Origin: Enterobacter cloacae complex sp. ECNIH7
Lineage (GTDB): Bacteria; Pseudomonadota; Gammaproteobacteria; Enterobacterales; Enterobacteriaceae
Length of the DNA stretch: 64,000 nucleotides
Direction of reading: 5' to 3'
NCBI RefSeq assembly: GCF_002208095.1
Contig: NZ_CP017990.1
Span: 620,001-684,000, forward strand
Within the stretch, counting starts at the first letter, position 1, and the number at the start of each line of letters is the position of its first letter. The notes beneath the pieces are model-generated. The model was not told the origin of the DNA, did no database searches, and was given only the letters and a program-made list of their open reading frames with translations. Made by a program: the position numbers and the translations under genes. Positions 24,818 through 33,143 of this stretch are shown here, one piece after another.

Positions 24818-26236
24818 CTAGCCCTCCTCCATCGCAATCACAATCGCTTCACCCATCTTCTTCAACGCCTCGCGATTCTTCTCCGTCGGCGGCAGCGCCA
24901 CGTTGATCCGAAGACAGTTGCGGTACTTCCCGGAGGCGGAAAACAGCGACCCGGCCGCGGCCTGGATCTTCAGCCGACACAGCTGCTTGCTGACGCACAC
25001 CATGTCGATCTTCTCCGGCAGTTCAATCCACAGCAGGAAGCTTCCCTGAGGGCGCGTGACGCAAATCTCTGCCGGAAAATACTGCCGCACCCAGCAGGTG
25101 TAGGTTTCCATATTCTGCTGATAAATTTGACGCATACGGCGCACGTGGCGATGGTAATGGCCGTCGCGAATAAACGCCGCTACCGCCATCTGCGTGCCCG
25201 GCACGTTAAACCCGCCCGCGGCGTATTTCATGTGCATCACCCGGTCGTAATAGCGCCCCGGCACAATCCAGCCGACGCGCAGGCCCGGCGCCACGGTTTT
25301 GGTAAACGAGCTGCAGAGGATCACGCGGCCGTCGATATCCATCGAATGAATGGTGCGCGGGCGCGGGTACTCCGCCGCCAGCTCGCCGTAAATGTCATCC
25401 TCAACAATCACGATATCGTGCCGCTGCGCCAGGGCTAAGACCTGCTTTTTCCGCGCTTCCGGCATGATAAACCCGAGCGGATTGTTGCAGTTGGGTACCA
25501 GGATCACCGCCTTGATCGGCCACTGCTCCAGCGCGAGCTCGAGCGCCTCGATGCTGATCCCGGTTTCAGAGTCGGTGGGAATTTCAATCGCCTTGATGTC
25601 AAACCCGCGCAGCATCTGCATGGTGCCGTGAAACGACGGTGATTCTACCGCCACGATATCCCCCGGCTTGCACACCGAGAGCAGGGCGATCGACAGCGCG
25701 CCGTGGCAGCCGTTGGTGATGACAATCTCGTTCGCTGCCACGGTGGAGCCACCGTCCAGCATCAGACGGGCGATCTGCTCGCGCAGCTCCAGGCGGCCGT
25801 CGAGCACGTCATAGCTCAGCATCTCGGCAGGATTATGCTGCGCTATGCGGCTCATCTCGCGCCACAGGGGCTTCAGGCTCGGCTGGTTAATGTCCGGCGA
25901 GCCGCCGCCAAAGGAGATCATCTCTTTGTCGGCGCGGGCGTCCAGCAGCATCATCACCTCATCCCACTGGGTGACGTCCACGGGGCGCTGCACCGGTCGC
26001 GTCATGGCCGGAACCGGCGGCTGGGCCTTGCGCTGCGAGACAAAATAGCCGGAGCGCGGCTGAGGGGTGATCAGCTGGAGGTTTTCGAGGATCTGGTAGG
26101 CCTGCTGTATGGTGCTGATGCTCACGCCGTGCTCCTGGCTCAGCGCACGCACCGACGGCAGACGTTCGCCGCTGCGATACAGCCCTTGTTGAATGCGTTC
26201 CGCCAGAAGATTGGCCAGATGTTGGTAGCGCGTCAT
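24818..26236 (-). CDS. yjiR: MocR-type regulator YjiR (GntR HTH + aminotransferase fold)
   Basis: A 472-residue PLP-dependent transcription factor. Residues 1-75 are a GntR winged helix (LANLLAERIQQGLYRSGERL, SISTIQQAYQILE). The rest is a fold-type I aminotransferase with the PLP lysine in SSFTKTVAPGLRVGW and ITNGCHGALSIAL, NCNNPLGF and VEDDIYGEL as cofactor-contact segments. Length and the adjacent divergent yjiS match E. coli yjiR-yjiS. MocR proteins commonly control divergent genes through direct repeats, and such repeats are visible in the intergenic gap (26258-26358). The ligand and targets of YjiR are not known. Confidence 0.9.
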   Translation of the reverse strand: MTRYQHLANLLAERIQQGLYRSGERLPSVRALSQEHGVSISTIQQAYQILENLQLITPQPRSGYFVSQRKAQPPVPAMTRPVQRPVDVTQWDEVMMLLDARADKEMISFGGGSPDINQPSLKPLWREMSRIAQHNPAEMLSYDVLDGRLELREQIARLMLDGGSTVAANEIVITNGCHGALSIALLSVCKPGDIVAVESPSFHGTMQMLRGFDIKAIEIPTDSETGISIEALELALEQWPIKAVILVPNCNNPLGFIMPEARKKQVLALAQRHDIVIVEDDIYGELAAEYPRPRTIHSMDIDGRVILCSSFTKTVAPGLRVGWIVPGRYYDRVMHMKYAAGGFNVPGTQMAVAAFIRDGHYHRHVRRMRQIYQQNMETYTCWVRQYFPAEICVTRPQGSFLLWIELPEKIDMVCVSKQLCRLKIQAAAGSLFSASGKYRNCLRINVALPPTEKNREALKKMGEAIVIAMEEG

Positions 26237-26257
26237 GCTGTATCCTTTGTTTTCACC

Positions 26258-26358
26258 ATACAGATTGTAAAACCAGTACAGATTGCCGTAAAAATTGGCA
26301 TGCAGATACTGTTTTAGCGGATCTGTATGTTAAACAAAAGGTGTTTTTGCATCTGTAT
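26258..26358. promoter_or_regulatory. YjiR operator array (ATACAGAT/ATCTGTAT repeats)
   Basis: The yjiR-yjiS gap contains ATACAGAT at 26258, GTACAGAT at 26276, and the inverted form ATCTGTAT at 26321 and 26351. Two direct repeats on each arm facing each other fit the direct-repeat operators of MocR regulators. The array overlaps the place where the divergent promoters must lie, so autoregulation is likely. Confidence 0.65.
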
Positions 26359-26412
26359 TGCACAGGCCGATTTCCGGGATGATAACCCCACTGACACAGT
26401 GAGGAGAGCATC

Positions 26413-26574
26413 ATGGAATTCTACGAGAATCGTTCAAAACGTCCGTTTATTGTGTTTGTCTGGATCGCGAAAACAACACGCAACTGGTATCGCATCAACC
26501 GCACCCGCCGCATCCTGAGCCGGATGAGCGACGAGCAGCTTAAGGACGTTGGGTTGTCGCGGAATGATGTATGA
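26413..26574 (+). CDS. yjiS: YjiS, DUF1127 small protein
   Basis: A 53-residue basic protein beginning MEFYENRSKRPFIVF and ending in the DUF1127 signature RILSRMSDEQLKDVGLSRND. It corresponds in size, sequence and position to E. coli yjiS, divergent from yjiR. GAGGAG lies 7 bases before the ATG. DUF1127 proteins elsewhere act as small RNA-binding or regulatory proteins; for YjiS this is not established. Probably controlled by YjiR through the shared operator array. Confidence 0.9.
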   Translation: MEFYENRSKRPFIVFVWIAKTTRNWYRINRTRRILSRMSDEQLKDVGLSRNDV

Positions 26575-26581
26575 GCCACGT

Positions 26582-26614
26582 CATCGCCGGGCGAGCGCAG
26601 CGCACCCGGCGATG
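26582..26614. repeat. REP palindrome between convergent genes
   Basis: CATCGCCGGG and CCCGGCGATG are inverted around a short GAGCGCAGCGCA core. The element fills the gap between yjiS and the convergent MocR gene and can act as a two-way terminator. Confidence 0.75.
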
Positions 26615-26615
26615 T

Positions 26616-28004
26616 TCAGCTCAGCAGCGCAAGCGTCTGCCGCTTCGGCCTTTCCAGCAATTCCACCGCCTCTTCATACGACCGCACGTTGTTATAGCCC
26701 ATCACCAGCCCGTAGCGTTTGCCCGACCCGCGATACCACTCCGAAAGCGCATTCACCTGCAGCTGCTGTTCCTGCCAGCAGCGTGCCACTTCCCGGTCAC
26801 TGCTTCCTCTGGTCAGGAACGCCACGATATGCATCCCGCCGTCATTTTGCTCGGTGAAAAACAGATCGCCATACACCTCGCGCAGGGCGGCAATCATCCA
26901 GTCGCGGCGGGTCTGATACAGCGCGCGCATCTTTTTCAGGTGACGGAAAAAATGCCCTTCGTTGAGAAAGGCGGTGAGGATCTTTTGCGTCAGCACCGGC
27001 TGGCCGCTGGTGGTAATGTCCGCGCAGTCGGTAAAGGCCCCGACGGTGCTGGCGGGCATCACCACGTAGCCCAAGCGCAGCGACGGCATGATGGTTTTAC
27101 TGAAGGTGCCCATAAAAATCACCCGGTCGTGCCGATCGAGGCTTTTCAGCGACGGCAGCACCTTGCGGGTGTAGTGAAACTCCCCGTCGTAATCGTCTTC
27201 GATAATCCACGCCTCGTTCTGGCTGGCCCAGTCCAGCAGCTGCTGCTTGCGCGGCAGGGAGAGGGTGACCGCCAGCGGGCTCTGGTGCGACGGGGTGACG
27301 ATGGCAAAATGCGCATCGCGATGGTGACGGAGCAGGTATTCCGTATCGATACCGCAGCGATCGACCGGTACCGTGTGCAGGCGCGGCACGATCCGCTTGA
27401 GCAGCTGCTGGCCCATAAAATAGCCCGGATCTTCAAACACCACCTTGTCGCTGCGGCTGGCAAGCGTGTCGAGGATCAGCCGCAGGCTGCCGCTGTAGCC
27501 GCTGGTGATCAGCACCTGCTCGGCGCTGCAGGAGAGCCCGCGCGAGATGTTGAGATAGCTGGCGATGGCCTGGCGCAGAGGATACCAGCCCAGCACCGGC
27601 GGGTTGAGCATCTCCTCCTGACGCATGGCGCGCGTCGCCTGGCCTGCCAGCAGCAGCCATTTTTTATACGGAAAGCTGTCAAGGGCGGGGATGCCGGGGC
27701 GCAGAAACCCGGCCCGCTCGCGCTGGCTGATGAGCGATGCCGGAAGCGTGCCGGTGGGCTGTTCCGCAGGGGCACTCTTATCCGGCAACAGCAGGTCCGG
27801 GTTGACCCGCGTGCCGCGCGCCCCCTGGCTCACCAGATACCCTTCCCCCGTCAGAATGGCATACGCCGTTTCGACGGTTTTACGCGCCACCTTCAGCTCT
27901 TCCGCCAGCACGCGGATGGCAGGCACCTTATCGCCCGGCTTCAGCACGCCGCGCGTGATGTTGTCGCGATAGCGGGAATAAATGTCGTGATAGCCCGGCT
28001 TCAT
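26616..28004 (-). CDS. MocR-type transcriptional regulator (second)
   Basis: A 462-residue GntR-MocR protein unrelated in detail to YjiR. The winged helix is at 1-70 (YSRYRDNITRGVLKPGDKVP, ARKTVETAYAILTGEGYL). The aminotransferase domain has VLGWYPLRQAIASYLNISRG, ITSGYSGSLRLIL, IIEDDYDGEFHY and the PLP lysine in TFSKTIMPSLRLGY. This subgroup includes PdxR, GabR-like and TauR-like regulators; the sequence alone does not choose. It is divergent from the AhpD-like gene 102 bases away, which is the natural target by the usual MocR layout. Confidence 0.85.
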   Translation of the reverse strand: MKPGYHDIYSRYRDNITRGVLKPGDKVPAIRVLAEELKVARKTVETAYAILTGEGYLVSQGARGTRVNPDLLLPDKSAPAEQPTGTLPASLISQRERAGFLRPGIPALDSFPYKKWLLLAGQATRAMRQEEMLNPPVLGWYPLRQAIASYLNISRGLSCSAEQVLITSGYSGSLRLILDTLASRSDKVVFEDPGYFMGQQLLKRIVPRLHTVPVDRCGIDTEYLLRHHRDAHFAIVTPSHQSPLAVTLSLPRKQQLLDWASQNEAWIIEDDYDGEFHYTRKVLPSLKSLDRHDRVIFMGTFSKTIMPSLRLGYVVMPASTVGAFTDCADITTSGQPVLTQKILTAFLNEGHFFRHLKKMRALYQTRRDWMIAALREVYGDLFFTEQNDGGMHIVAFLTRGSSDREVARCWQEQQLQVNALSEWYRGSGKRYGLVMGYNNVRSYEEAVELLERPKRQTLALLS

Positions 28005-28105
28005 GTCCTACCTCATTTCACGCTTTTTGTATCTTTTTACTATGTCATGAACGGCGTAGATTTGCCTCATCGCACGGCACATGCCGCACAAAAAGAGGAA
28101 AGACA

Positions 28106-28585
28106 ATGAGCACTCGCGTTAACCACCATAAAGTTACACCTGCCCTCGCCAACGCCCTGTCTGCCCTGAGCATGGAGGTGGCAAAAACCTCCATCGACCC
28201 GGCGCTGAAGCACCTGATCGACATTCGCGTGTCGCAGCTGAACGGCTGTACGTTCTGTCTGGATATGCACTCGAAAGAGGCCAAAATTGCCGGCGAGCGC
28301 GAGCTGCGCCTGTATCATCTGGCGGCCTGGCGCGAGTCCCCGCTGTTCAGCGCCCGCGAGAAAGCCGCGCTGGCCTTCACCGAGGCGCTGACCCAGATTG
28401 GCGTTCACGGGGTAAGCGACGCGCTGTACCGCAGCGTGGCGGAGCACTTCTCGGACGTGGAGATTTCAGAGCTGAACTTCGCCATCGTGGCGATCAACGC
28501 CTGGAACCGTCTGGGGATCACCTCCCGCATGGCGCCCGGCTCGCTGGACGCGGCTTACGGGCTGAATAAGGCTAACCTGGAATAA
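28106..28585 (+). CDS. Carboxymuconolactone decarboxylase/AhpD-like protein
   Basis: A 159-residue all-helical protein with the AhpD-type active site LNGCTFCLDMHSKEA (Cys48, Cys51, His55). A CxxC with downstream His is the alkylhydroperoxidase-like redox site, so a peroxidase or thiol-redox role is more likely than decarboxylation. AAAGAGGAAA precedes the ATG. Divergent from a MocR regulator that probably controls it. The last 14 bases overlap the 3' end of the convergent LysR gene. Confidence 0.85.
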   Translation: MSTRVNHHKVTPALANALSALSMEVAKTSIDPALKHLIDIRVSQLNGCTFCLDMHSKEAKIAGERELRLYHLAAWRESPLFSAREKAALAFTEALTQIGVHGVSDALYRSVAEHFSDVEISELNFAIVAINAWNRLGITSRMAPGSLDAAYGLNKANLE

Positions 28586-29474
28586 TGCCGCGCTCGCGGA
28601 TCGTTGCCACCAGCGCCCGTAGTCCCGGCGGAACGTGGCGATGGCCGGGGTAATACAGGCGCAGCCCGGCAAAGGGCTGCGCCCAGTCGTTTAAAACGCT
28701 CACCAGTTCTCCACGCTCAAGCTCTTCCCGGATATACAGTTCCGGCAAAAATCCTACCCCTAATCCCGCCTTTACGGCGCGGATCGAGGCAAAAAGATCG
28801 GACGTCGCAAAGCGCGGTGGTACGGCAAGGGCGTACGTTTCCCCCCGACGCGCCAGCTCCCAGCGGTAGATCCCGCCGTGGGCCATGCGCATGCCAATCC
28901 CCTGATGCGAAAGCAGATCGTCCGGCGTCTGCGGAATGCCGTGGCGTGCAAAATAGTCCGGCGTGGCGGTGACCAGCTGGCGGATCTCCCCGGTCAGCGG
29001 CACGGCGATCATGTCCTGAGGCACGGACTCCTCAAGGCGGATCCCCGCGTCGTAGCCTTCCGCGACGATGTCGATCATGCGCGCTTCGCTGACGGTTTCC
29101 ACGCGCATCTTCGGGTAGCGGATCATAAAGTCGATCAGCAGCTGGTCCAGAAACAGGGTGCCGATATGGTTCGGCACGTTCAGACGCAGCGTGCCGGCGG
29201 GTTCCCCGGTGTCGCTGTGGATCTCCTCGCTGGCGAGACGGATCTCCTGCAGCGCCGGGCCAACGCGCGCCACGTAGCGCTGTCCGGCGTCGGTGAGCGC
29301 CACGCTGCGGGTGGTGCGGTTAAAGAGGCGAGTATCCAGGCGGCTCTCCAGCCCGGCGATGGCGTTGCTGACCGCCGTAGCGGACATGCCGAGCTCCTGC
29401 GCCGCGCCGCGAAAGCTGCCGCGCCGCACGACCGCCATCACCACTTCCAGCTCTGTCAGACCTGAACGATGCAT
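28572..29474 (-). CDS. LysR family transcriptional regulator
   Basis: A 300-residue LysR protein. Helix-turn-helix at about 5-65 (LEVVMAVVRRGSFRGAAQEL, VSNAIAGLESRLDTRLFNRT) and the periplasmic-binding-protein-like effector domain from about 90, containing GEPAGTLRLNVPNHIG and GYDAGIRLEESVPQD. The aldehyde dehydrogenase gene starts divergently 100 bases away, the classic LysR-target arrangement, so it probably activates or represses that gene. Confidence 0.85.
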   Translation of the reverse strand: MHRSGLTELEVVMAVVRRGSFRGAAQELGMSATAVSNAIAGLESRLDTRLFNRTTRSVALTDAGQRYVARVGPALQEIRLASEEIHSDTGEPAGTLRLNVPNHIGTLFLDQLLIDFMIRYPKMRVETVSEARMIDIVAEGYDAGIRLEESVPQDMIAVPLTGEIRQLVTATPDYFARHGIPQTPDDLLSHQGIGMRMAHGGIYRWELARRGETYALAVPPRFATSDLFASIRAVKAGLGVGFLPELYIREELERGELVSVLNDWAQPFAGLRLYYPGHRHVPPGLRALVATIRERGIIPG

Positions 29475-29574
29475 AGATTATCCTGAAAATCGAAATAACC
29501 CTTGCAGCATAGCGTGGATTATCGCAACAGAGAAGCCGTGACAGACTGTGCTCACACAGCCTGAGGAGGTTTAT

Positions 29575-30990
29575 ATGCACACCATCGAACAGATCTTTAT
29601 TAACGGCGAATTTGTTACCCCGCACGGCACCGAGTGGTTTGATTTGTACAACCCGGCGAAGGCGCAGGTCATCGGCCAGGTTCGTCTGGCGGATCAGGTT
29701 GACGCGGAGCGCGCCATTGCGGCGGCGAAAGCTGCGTTTCCGGCGTGGTCGCAGACCACAAAGCAGGAACGCCTCGCGGCGCTAAAACGCATGCACGCCG
29801 CCGTGGCCGCCCGTCACGACGATCTGCTGGAAGCGGTCATTGAAGAGTACGGCGCGCCCGCCTCGCGCTCGGCGTGGATGGCCAGCTATCCGGCGGAGGT
29901 GATTGCTCAGGCCATCGAGGCGCTGGAGGCGTTTGAGTTCGTCATCCCCGCAGGCGCAGCGACGGTGCAGATGACGCCGCTTGGCGTGGCCGGGCTTATC
30001 ACGCCGTGGAACAGCGACGCGGGGTTTATCTGCGGCAAGCTGGCGGCCGCGCTGGCGGCGGGCTGTACGGCAGTCATCAAGCCGAGCGAAATGAGCGCCC
30101 TGCAAACCCGGATTGTCACCGAAGCGCTGCGCGATGCCGCGCTGCCGCCGGGGGTGTTTAACATCGTCACCGGGCGCGGCGAAACCGTCGGTGAAACCAT
30201 CAGCCGCCATCCGGACGTGGCAAAAATCTCGTTTACCGGCTCGACGAATACCGGCAAGGCGATCCTGCGCAACGCGGCGGAGAGCTTTAAGCGCGTGACT
30301 CTGGAGTTAGGCGGTAAATCGCCGACGATCCTGCTGGATGATGTGGATCTGGCGCAGGCGATCCCGCTGGTGATTCAGGCCGGGTTTATGAACAGCGGGC
30401 AGGCGTGCGTGGCCGGAACGCGCATTCTGGTGCCGCAGGCGCGCAAGGCTGAGATCGAAACCGCGCTGGCGCAGGCCGTGGCGGCGGTGAAATCGGGCGA
30501 TCCGCGCGATAGCGCGACGGACGTCGGCCCGATGGTCAGCGAAAAGCAGTGGCAGCGGGTGCAGGGCTATATCCGCAAAGGTATTGAAGAGGGGGCGCGT
30601 CTGCTGGCGGGTGGTGAAGGGAGACCGGACGGCACGCGAGACGGCTGGTTTGTGCGCCCGACGCTGTTTGCCGACGTGAACAACCAGATGACGGTCGCCC
30701 GTGACGAGATTTTCGGCCCGGTGCTGTGCGCGATCCCCTATCGTGACGAGGCGGAGGCTATCGCCATTGCCAACGACACCGATTACGGATTGAGCGCGAT
30801 GGTGCTGGGCGGCGATGCGAACCGCGCGCGACGCGTGGCGCAGCAGATTGTTTCCGGTCGCGTGCTGGTGAATACCCTGGCCCATGAGCCGAAAGCGCCG
30901 TTCGGCGGGTTTAAGCACTCCGGCGTGGGGCGCGAGATGGGCGAGTGGGGAATTCGGGCATTTATGGAGCCGAAGTCGATTCTGAGCTAA
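29575..30990 (+). CDS. NAD(P)-dependent aldehyde dehydrogenase
   Basis: A 471-residue soluble dehydrogenase of the classical ALDH superfamily. The catalytic Cys is at 278 (NSGQACVAGTRI), the general base Glu at 244 (VTLELGGKSP), the cofactor segment is TPWNSDAGFICGKLAAALAAG and the Rossmann turn FTGSTNTGKA. Near the C-terminus PFGGFKHSGVGREMGEWG is typical. GAGGAGG precedes the ATG at 29575; nine upstream codons are open but unneeded. The enzyme oxidises an aldehyde to the acid. Its substrate is unknown; control by the divergent LysR gene is likely. Confidence 0.9.
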   Translation: MHTIEQIFINGEFVTPHGTEWFDLYNPAKAQVIGQVRLADQVDAERAIAAAKAAFPAWSQTTKQERLAALKRMHAAVAARHDDLLEAVIEEYGAPASRSAWMASYPAEVIAQAIEALEAFEFVIPAGAATVQMTPLGVAGLITPWNSDAGFICGKLAAALAAGCTAVIKPSEMSALQTRIVTEALRDAALPPGVFNIVTGRGETVGETISRHPDVAKISFTGSTNTGKAILRNAAESFKRVTLELGGKSPTILLDDVDLAQAIPLVIQAGFMNSGQACVAGTRILVPQARKAEIETALAQAVAAVKSGDPRDSATDVGPMVSEKQWQRVQGYIRKGIEEGARLLAGGEGRPDGTRDGWFVRPTLFADVNNQMTVARDEIFGPVLCAIPYRDEAEAIAIANDTDYGLSAMVLGGDANRARRVAQQIVSGRVLVNTLAHEPKAPFGGFKHSGVGREMGEWGIRAFMEPKSILS

Positions 30991-30994
30991 AACC

Positions 30995-31064
30995 TGCCCG
31001 GTGGCGCTGCGCTTGCCGGGCCTACATCATCCCACAGGCCGGATAAGCGCAGCGCCATCCGGCA
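30995..31064. repeat. BIME: two facing REP units
   Basis: TGCCCGGTGGCGCTGCGCTT followed by GCCGGGCCTACA forms the first REP (30995-31025). AGGCCGGATAAGCGCAGCGC with CATCCGGCA forms the second, inverted one (31036-31064). This is the standard enteric BIME arrangement, just behind the aldehyde dehydrogenase gene. Confidence 0.9.
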
Positions 31065-31142
31065 CAACGCTTCGCTCTTTGCCGAAGCATCGTTCCTCTC
31101 TACCCTGCATTCTCTCCCCAACATCACTACGGAGAGACCATC

Positions 31143-31466
31143 ATGATTGCAGTCATTTTCGAAGCCAAAGCCGCGCCCGCCCATCAGGCGCGCTATCTTC
31201 AGCTCGCTGCCGAACTCAAACCTTTGCTGGCGGACATCGACGGCTTTATTGATATTGAACGGTTCCAGAGCCTGACGACCGACGGCAAAATCCTGTCGCT
31301 TTCCTGGTGGCGGGATGAGGAGGCCGTCCGTAGCTGGAAGCAGAACGTCTTCCATCAGGCCGCGCAGGCCGAAGGGCGGGAGTCGATTTTCGCGTACTAC
31401 CGCATTCGGGTGGCGCAGCTGGTGCGGGAGTACAGTTCCGAAACCGGAGGGCACGCGGATGTATGA
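31143..31466 (+). CDS. Antibiotic biosynthesis monooxygenase (ABM) domain protein
   Basis: A 107-residue single ABM domain: VIFEAKAAPAHQARYLQLAA, FIDIERFQSL and LSLSWWRDEEAVRSWKQNVF, all typical of the dimeric ferredoxin-like fold. Members include heme-degrading and quinol monooxygenases as well as proteins without known activity. GGAGAG lies before the ATG at 31143. The gene opens a three-gene overlapping operon with a small ACT-like protein and an ArsR regulator, which suggests a stress-responsive unit controlled by its own last product. Confidence 0.85.
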   Translation: MIAVIFEAKAAPAHQARYLQLAAELKPLLADIDGFIDIERFQSLTTDGKILSLSWWRDEEAVRSWKQNVFHQAAQAEGRESIFAYYRIRVAQLVREYSSETGGHADV

Positions 31467-31854
31467 CGTTCATGTGATTTTTAGCGACAGGCCCGGCGAG
31501 CTGGCGCGCTTTGGACAGCTGCTGGGGCGCAACGGCGTAGGGCTGGAGGGCGGAGGCGTATTTGGTACCGATGCCCATTTTCTGGTGGAAGACGGGGAAA
31601 AAGCGCGACGCGTGCTGCTCGACGCCGGGTTTACCGTGCAGGCGTTGCGTAAGCCGGTGATCCGGAAACTCAGGCAGGAGCGCCCCGGCGAGCTGGGTGA
31701 AATTGCGGCGGTGCTGGCGGCACGCGGCGTGTCTATCCTTACCCAGTACAGCGACCACGCGAATCACCTTATTCTGCTGACGGATGATGATAAGCTGGCC
31801 GCAGAGATCACCGAACCCTGGGCAACACATGTTAAAAACGAGCCTACCTCCTGA
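31459..31854 (+). CDS. Small protein with two ACT-like repeats
   Basis: A 131-residue protein starting MYDVHVIFSDRPGELARFGQ. Its second half, QERPGELGEIAAVLAARGVS followed by LILLTDD, mirrors the first, so it looks like two ACT-type ligand-binding units. ACT domains bind amino acids or other small ligands and are often regulatory. Its start overlaps the end of the ABM gene by 8 bases and its end overlaps the ArsR gene by 26 bases. I do not recognise the family by name. Confidence 0.7.
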   Translation: MYDVHVIFSDRPGELARFGQLLGRNGVGLEGGGVFGTDAHFLVEDGEKARRVLLDAGFTVQALRKPVIRKLRQERPGELGEIAAVLAARGVSILTQYSDHANHLILLTDDDKLAAEITEPWATHVKNEPTS

Positions 31855-32524
31855 GAACGGCGCGGCGCTGGAACAGGCCATTGCCGCGGTGGCTGCCGCA
31901 ATGGCCGATCCCTCGCGCGTAAAGATGCTGTGCGCGCTGATGGACGGGCGGGCGTGGACCGCCACCGAGCTGAGCGCGGCGGCAGAGGTTGCGCCGTCGA
32001 CCGCCAGCGGGCATCTCGCCCGGCTGGTGGAGGGAAAGCTGATTACCTGCCTGTCTCAGGGGCGGCACCGCTATTATCGTCTGGCGGGGCACGACGTGGC
32101 GGAGCTGGTGGAGCAGATGATGGGGCTCTCCTGGAGCCGCATTACCCCGCCGGAAACGACCGCGCCGAAGGCCATGCGCGAGGCCCGAACCTGTTACGAC
32201 CATCTTGCCGGAACGGTTGCGGTGCACATCTACGATTTTATGCAGGCGGAAGGCTGGCTGGAGGCTGACGGTTCAGCGCTCACGCTGTATGGCCGGGAGC
32301 AGTTTCTGAAGCTTGGTGTTTCGTTAAGCGCTCACCCGCGCCGCAAAGCCTGCTGCGCCTGTCTGGACTGGAGCGAGCGGCGGTTTCATCTGGGCGGTGA
32401 GGCGGGCGCGGCGCTGCTCATTCATCTGGAAAGCAAAGGGTGGATCCAGCGGGTGGCGGGGTACAGGGAGGTGGTGGTGACGGCTTCAGGTAGGGCTGCT
32501 GTTAAGAGACTTTTTAGCCGCTAA
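31829..32524 (+). CDS. ArsR family winged-helix regulator
   Basis: A 231-residue regulator. Residues about 10-90 form the ArsR fold: MADPSRVKMLCALMDGRAWT, ELSAAAEVAPSTASGHLARL, then GRHRYYRL. The C-terminal half is an extension with cysteines (RKACCACLDWSERRFH), as in longer ArsR proteins that carry a second sensing domain. ATG at 31829 gives a normal ArsR N-terminus; an ATG at 31784 adds 15 unlikely residues. Probably autoregulates the ABM-ACT-ArsR operon. The CCAC cluster could bind metal or sense oxidation; this is inference. Confidence 0.85.
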   Translation: MLKTSLPPENGAALEQAIAAVAAAMADPSRVKMLCALMDGRAWTATELSAAAEVAPSTASGHLARLVEGKLITCLSQGRHRYYRLAGHDVAELVEQMMGLSWSRITPPETTAPKAMREARTCYDHLAGTVAVHIYDFMQAEGWLEADGSALTLYGREQFLKLGVSLSAHPRRKACCACLDWSERRFHLGGEAGAALLIHLESKGWIQRVAGYREVVVTASGRAAVKRLFSR

Positions 32525-32543
32525 ACTTCGCTGCGGGCTGGTG

Positions 32544-32578
32544 CCCTCACCCCAGCCCTCTCCCACGGGGAGAGGGGG
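32544..32578. repeat. CCCTCACCCC/GAGAGGG intergenic palindrome
   Basis: A member of the same short repeat family as at 24705, 53848, 55562 and 61282, here with CCCTCTCCC inverted around ACG to GGGAGAGGG. It lies between the ArsR and MarR genes and may end transcription. Confidence 0.75.
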
Positions 32579-32672
32579 ACGTCGTTTCGCAATTCCTGCT
32601 CTTTCGCCTCTCGTTTCTTGATACTTATCCTGATAACTATTATCGTGACCGCGTGTGACGAGAGGTTTCCCC

Positions 32673-33143
32673 ATGAGCGAAGAAGAACTGTTTAGCCGCA
32701 GGCCGATGGGCATGCGGATGGCGATGATCGTGCGCCAGTGGCGTGCGGTAATCGACGACGCCATTCTCGATACCGGGTTAACCCAGTCGAGCTGGACGGT
32801 GATGATGCAGCTTCATCAGCTCGGGGATAACGTCTCCGTGAGTGAGCTGGCGGAGGTGCAGGGCATTGAACTGCCGCCGCTGATGCGCACCCTGGTACAG
32901 CTGGAAAAGCAGGGCTACCTGCTGCGCTCCGTATCGCCTTATGACAAGCGCATCCGGCTTCTGACGCTGACGCCTGAGGGAAAAGCCATATTAAAAAGGC
33001 TCACTCAGGTGATTGAGACCTATCAGGCGCGCGTATCGCAAAACATCGCGCCGGAACATATCGACATTTTCAGCGCCACCCTGAATCAATTCGCCTGCAA
33101 TTTGCGGACTATCCGCGAAGAAGATAACAAGACCGAAAAATAA
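32673..33143 (+). CDS. MarR family transcriptional regulator
   Basis: A 156-residue MarR protein: helix region RPMGMRMAMIVRQWRAVIDD, winged helix with VSVSELAEVQGIELPPLMRT, then the wing LRSVSPYDKRIRLLTLTPEG. ATG at 32673 has GAGAGG upstream. The stop overlaps the start of the HlyD gene (TAATG), so it is the first gene of an efflux operon and probably its own repressor, relieved by a transported or toxic small molecule as in emrR-emrAB. Inducer unknown. Confidence 0.9.
   Translation: MSEEELFSRRPMGMRMAMIVRQWRAVIDDAILDTGLTQSSWTVMMQLHQLGDNVSVSELAEVQGIELPPLMRTLVQLEKQGYLLRSVSPYDKRIRLLTLTPEGKAILKRLTQVIETYQARVSQNIAPEHIDIFSATLNQFACNLRTIREEDNKTEK

Noticed and set aside
26571..28109. 512-residue plus-strand frame antisense to the MocR gene
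   Set aside because: A shadow produced by GC-rich codon use; the MocR protein on the other strand has all family motifs.
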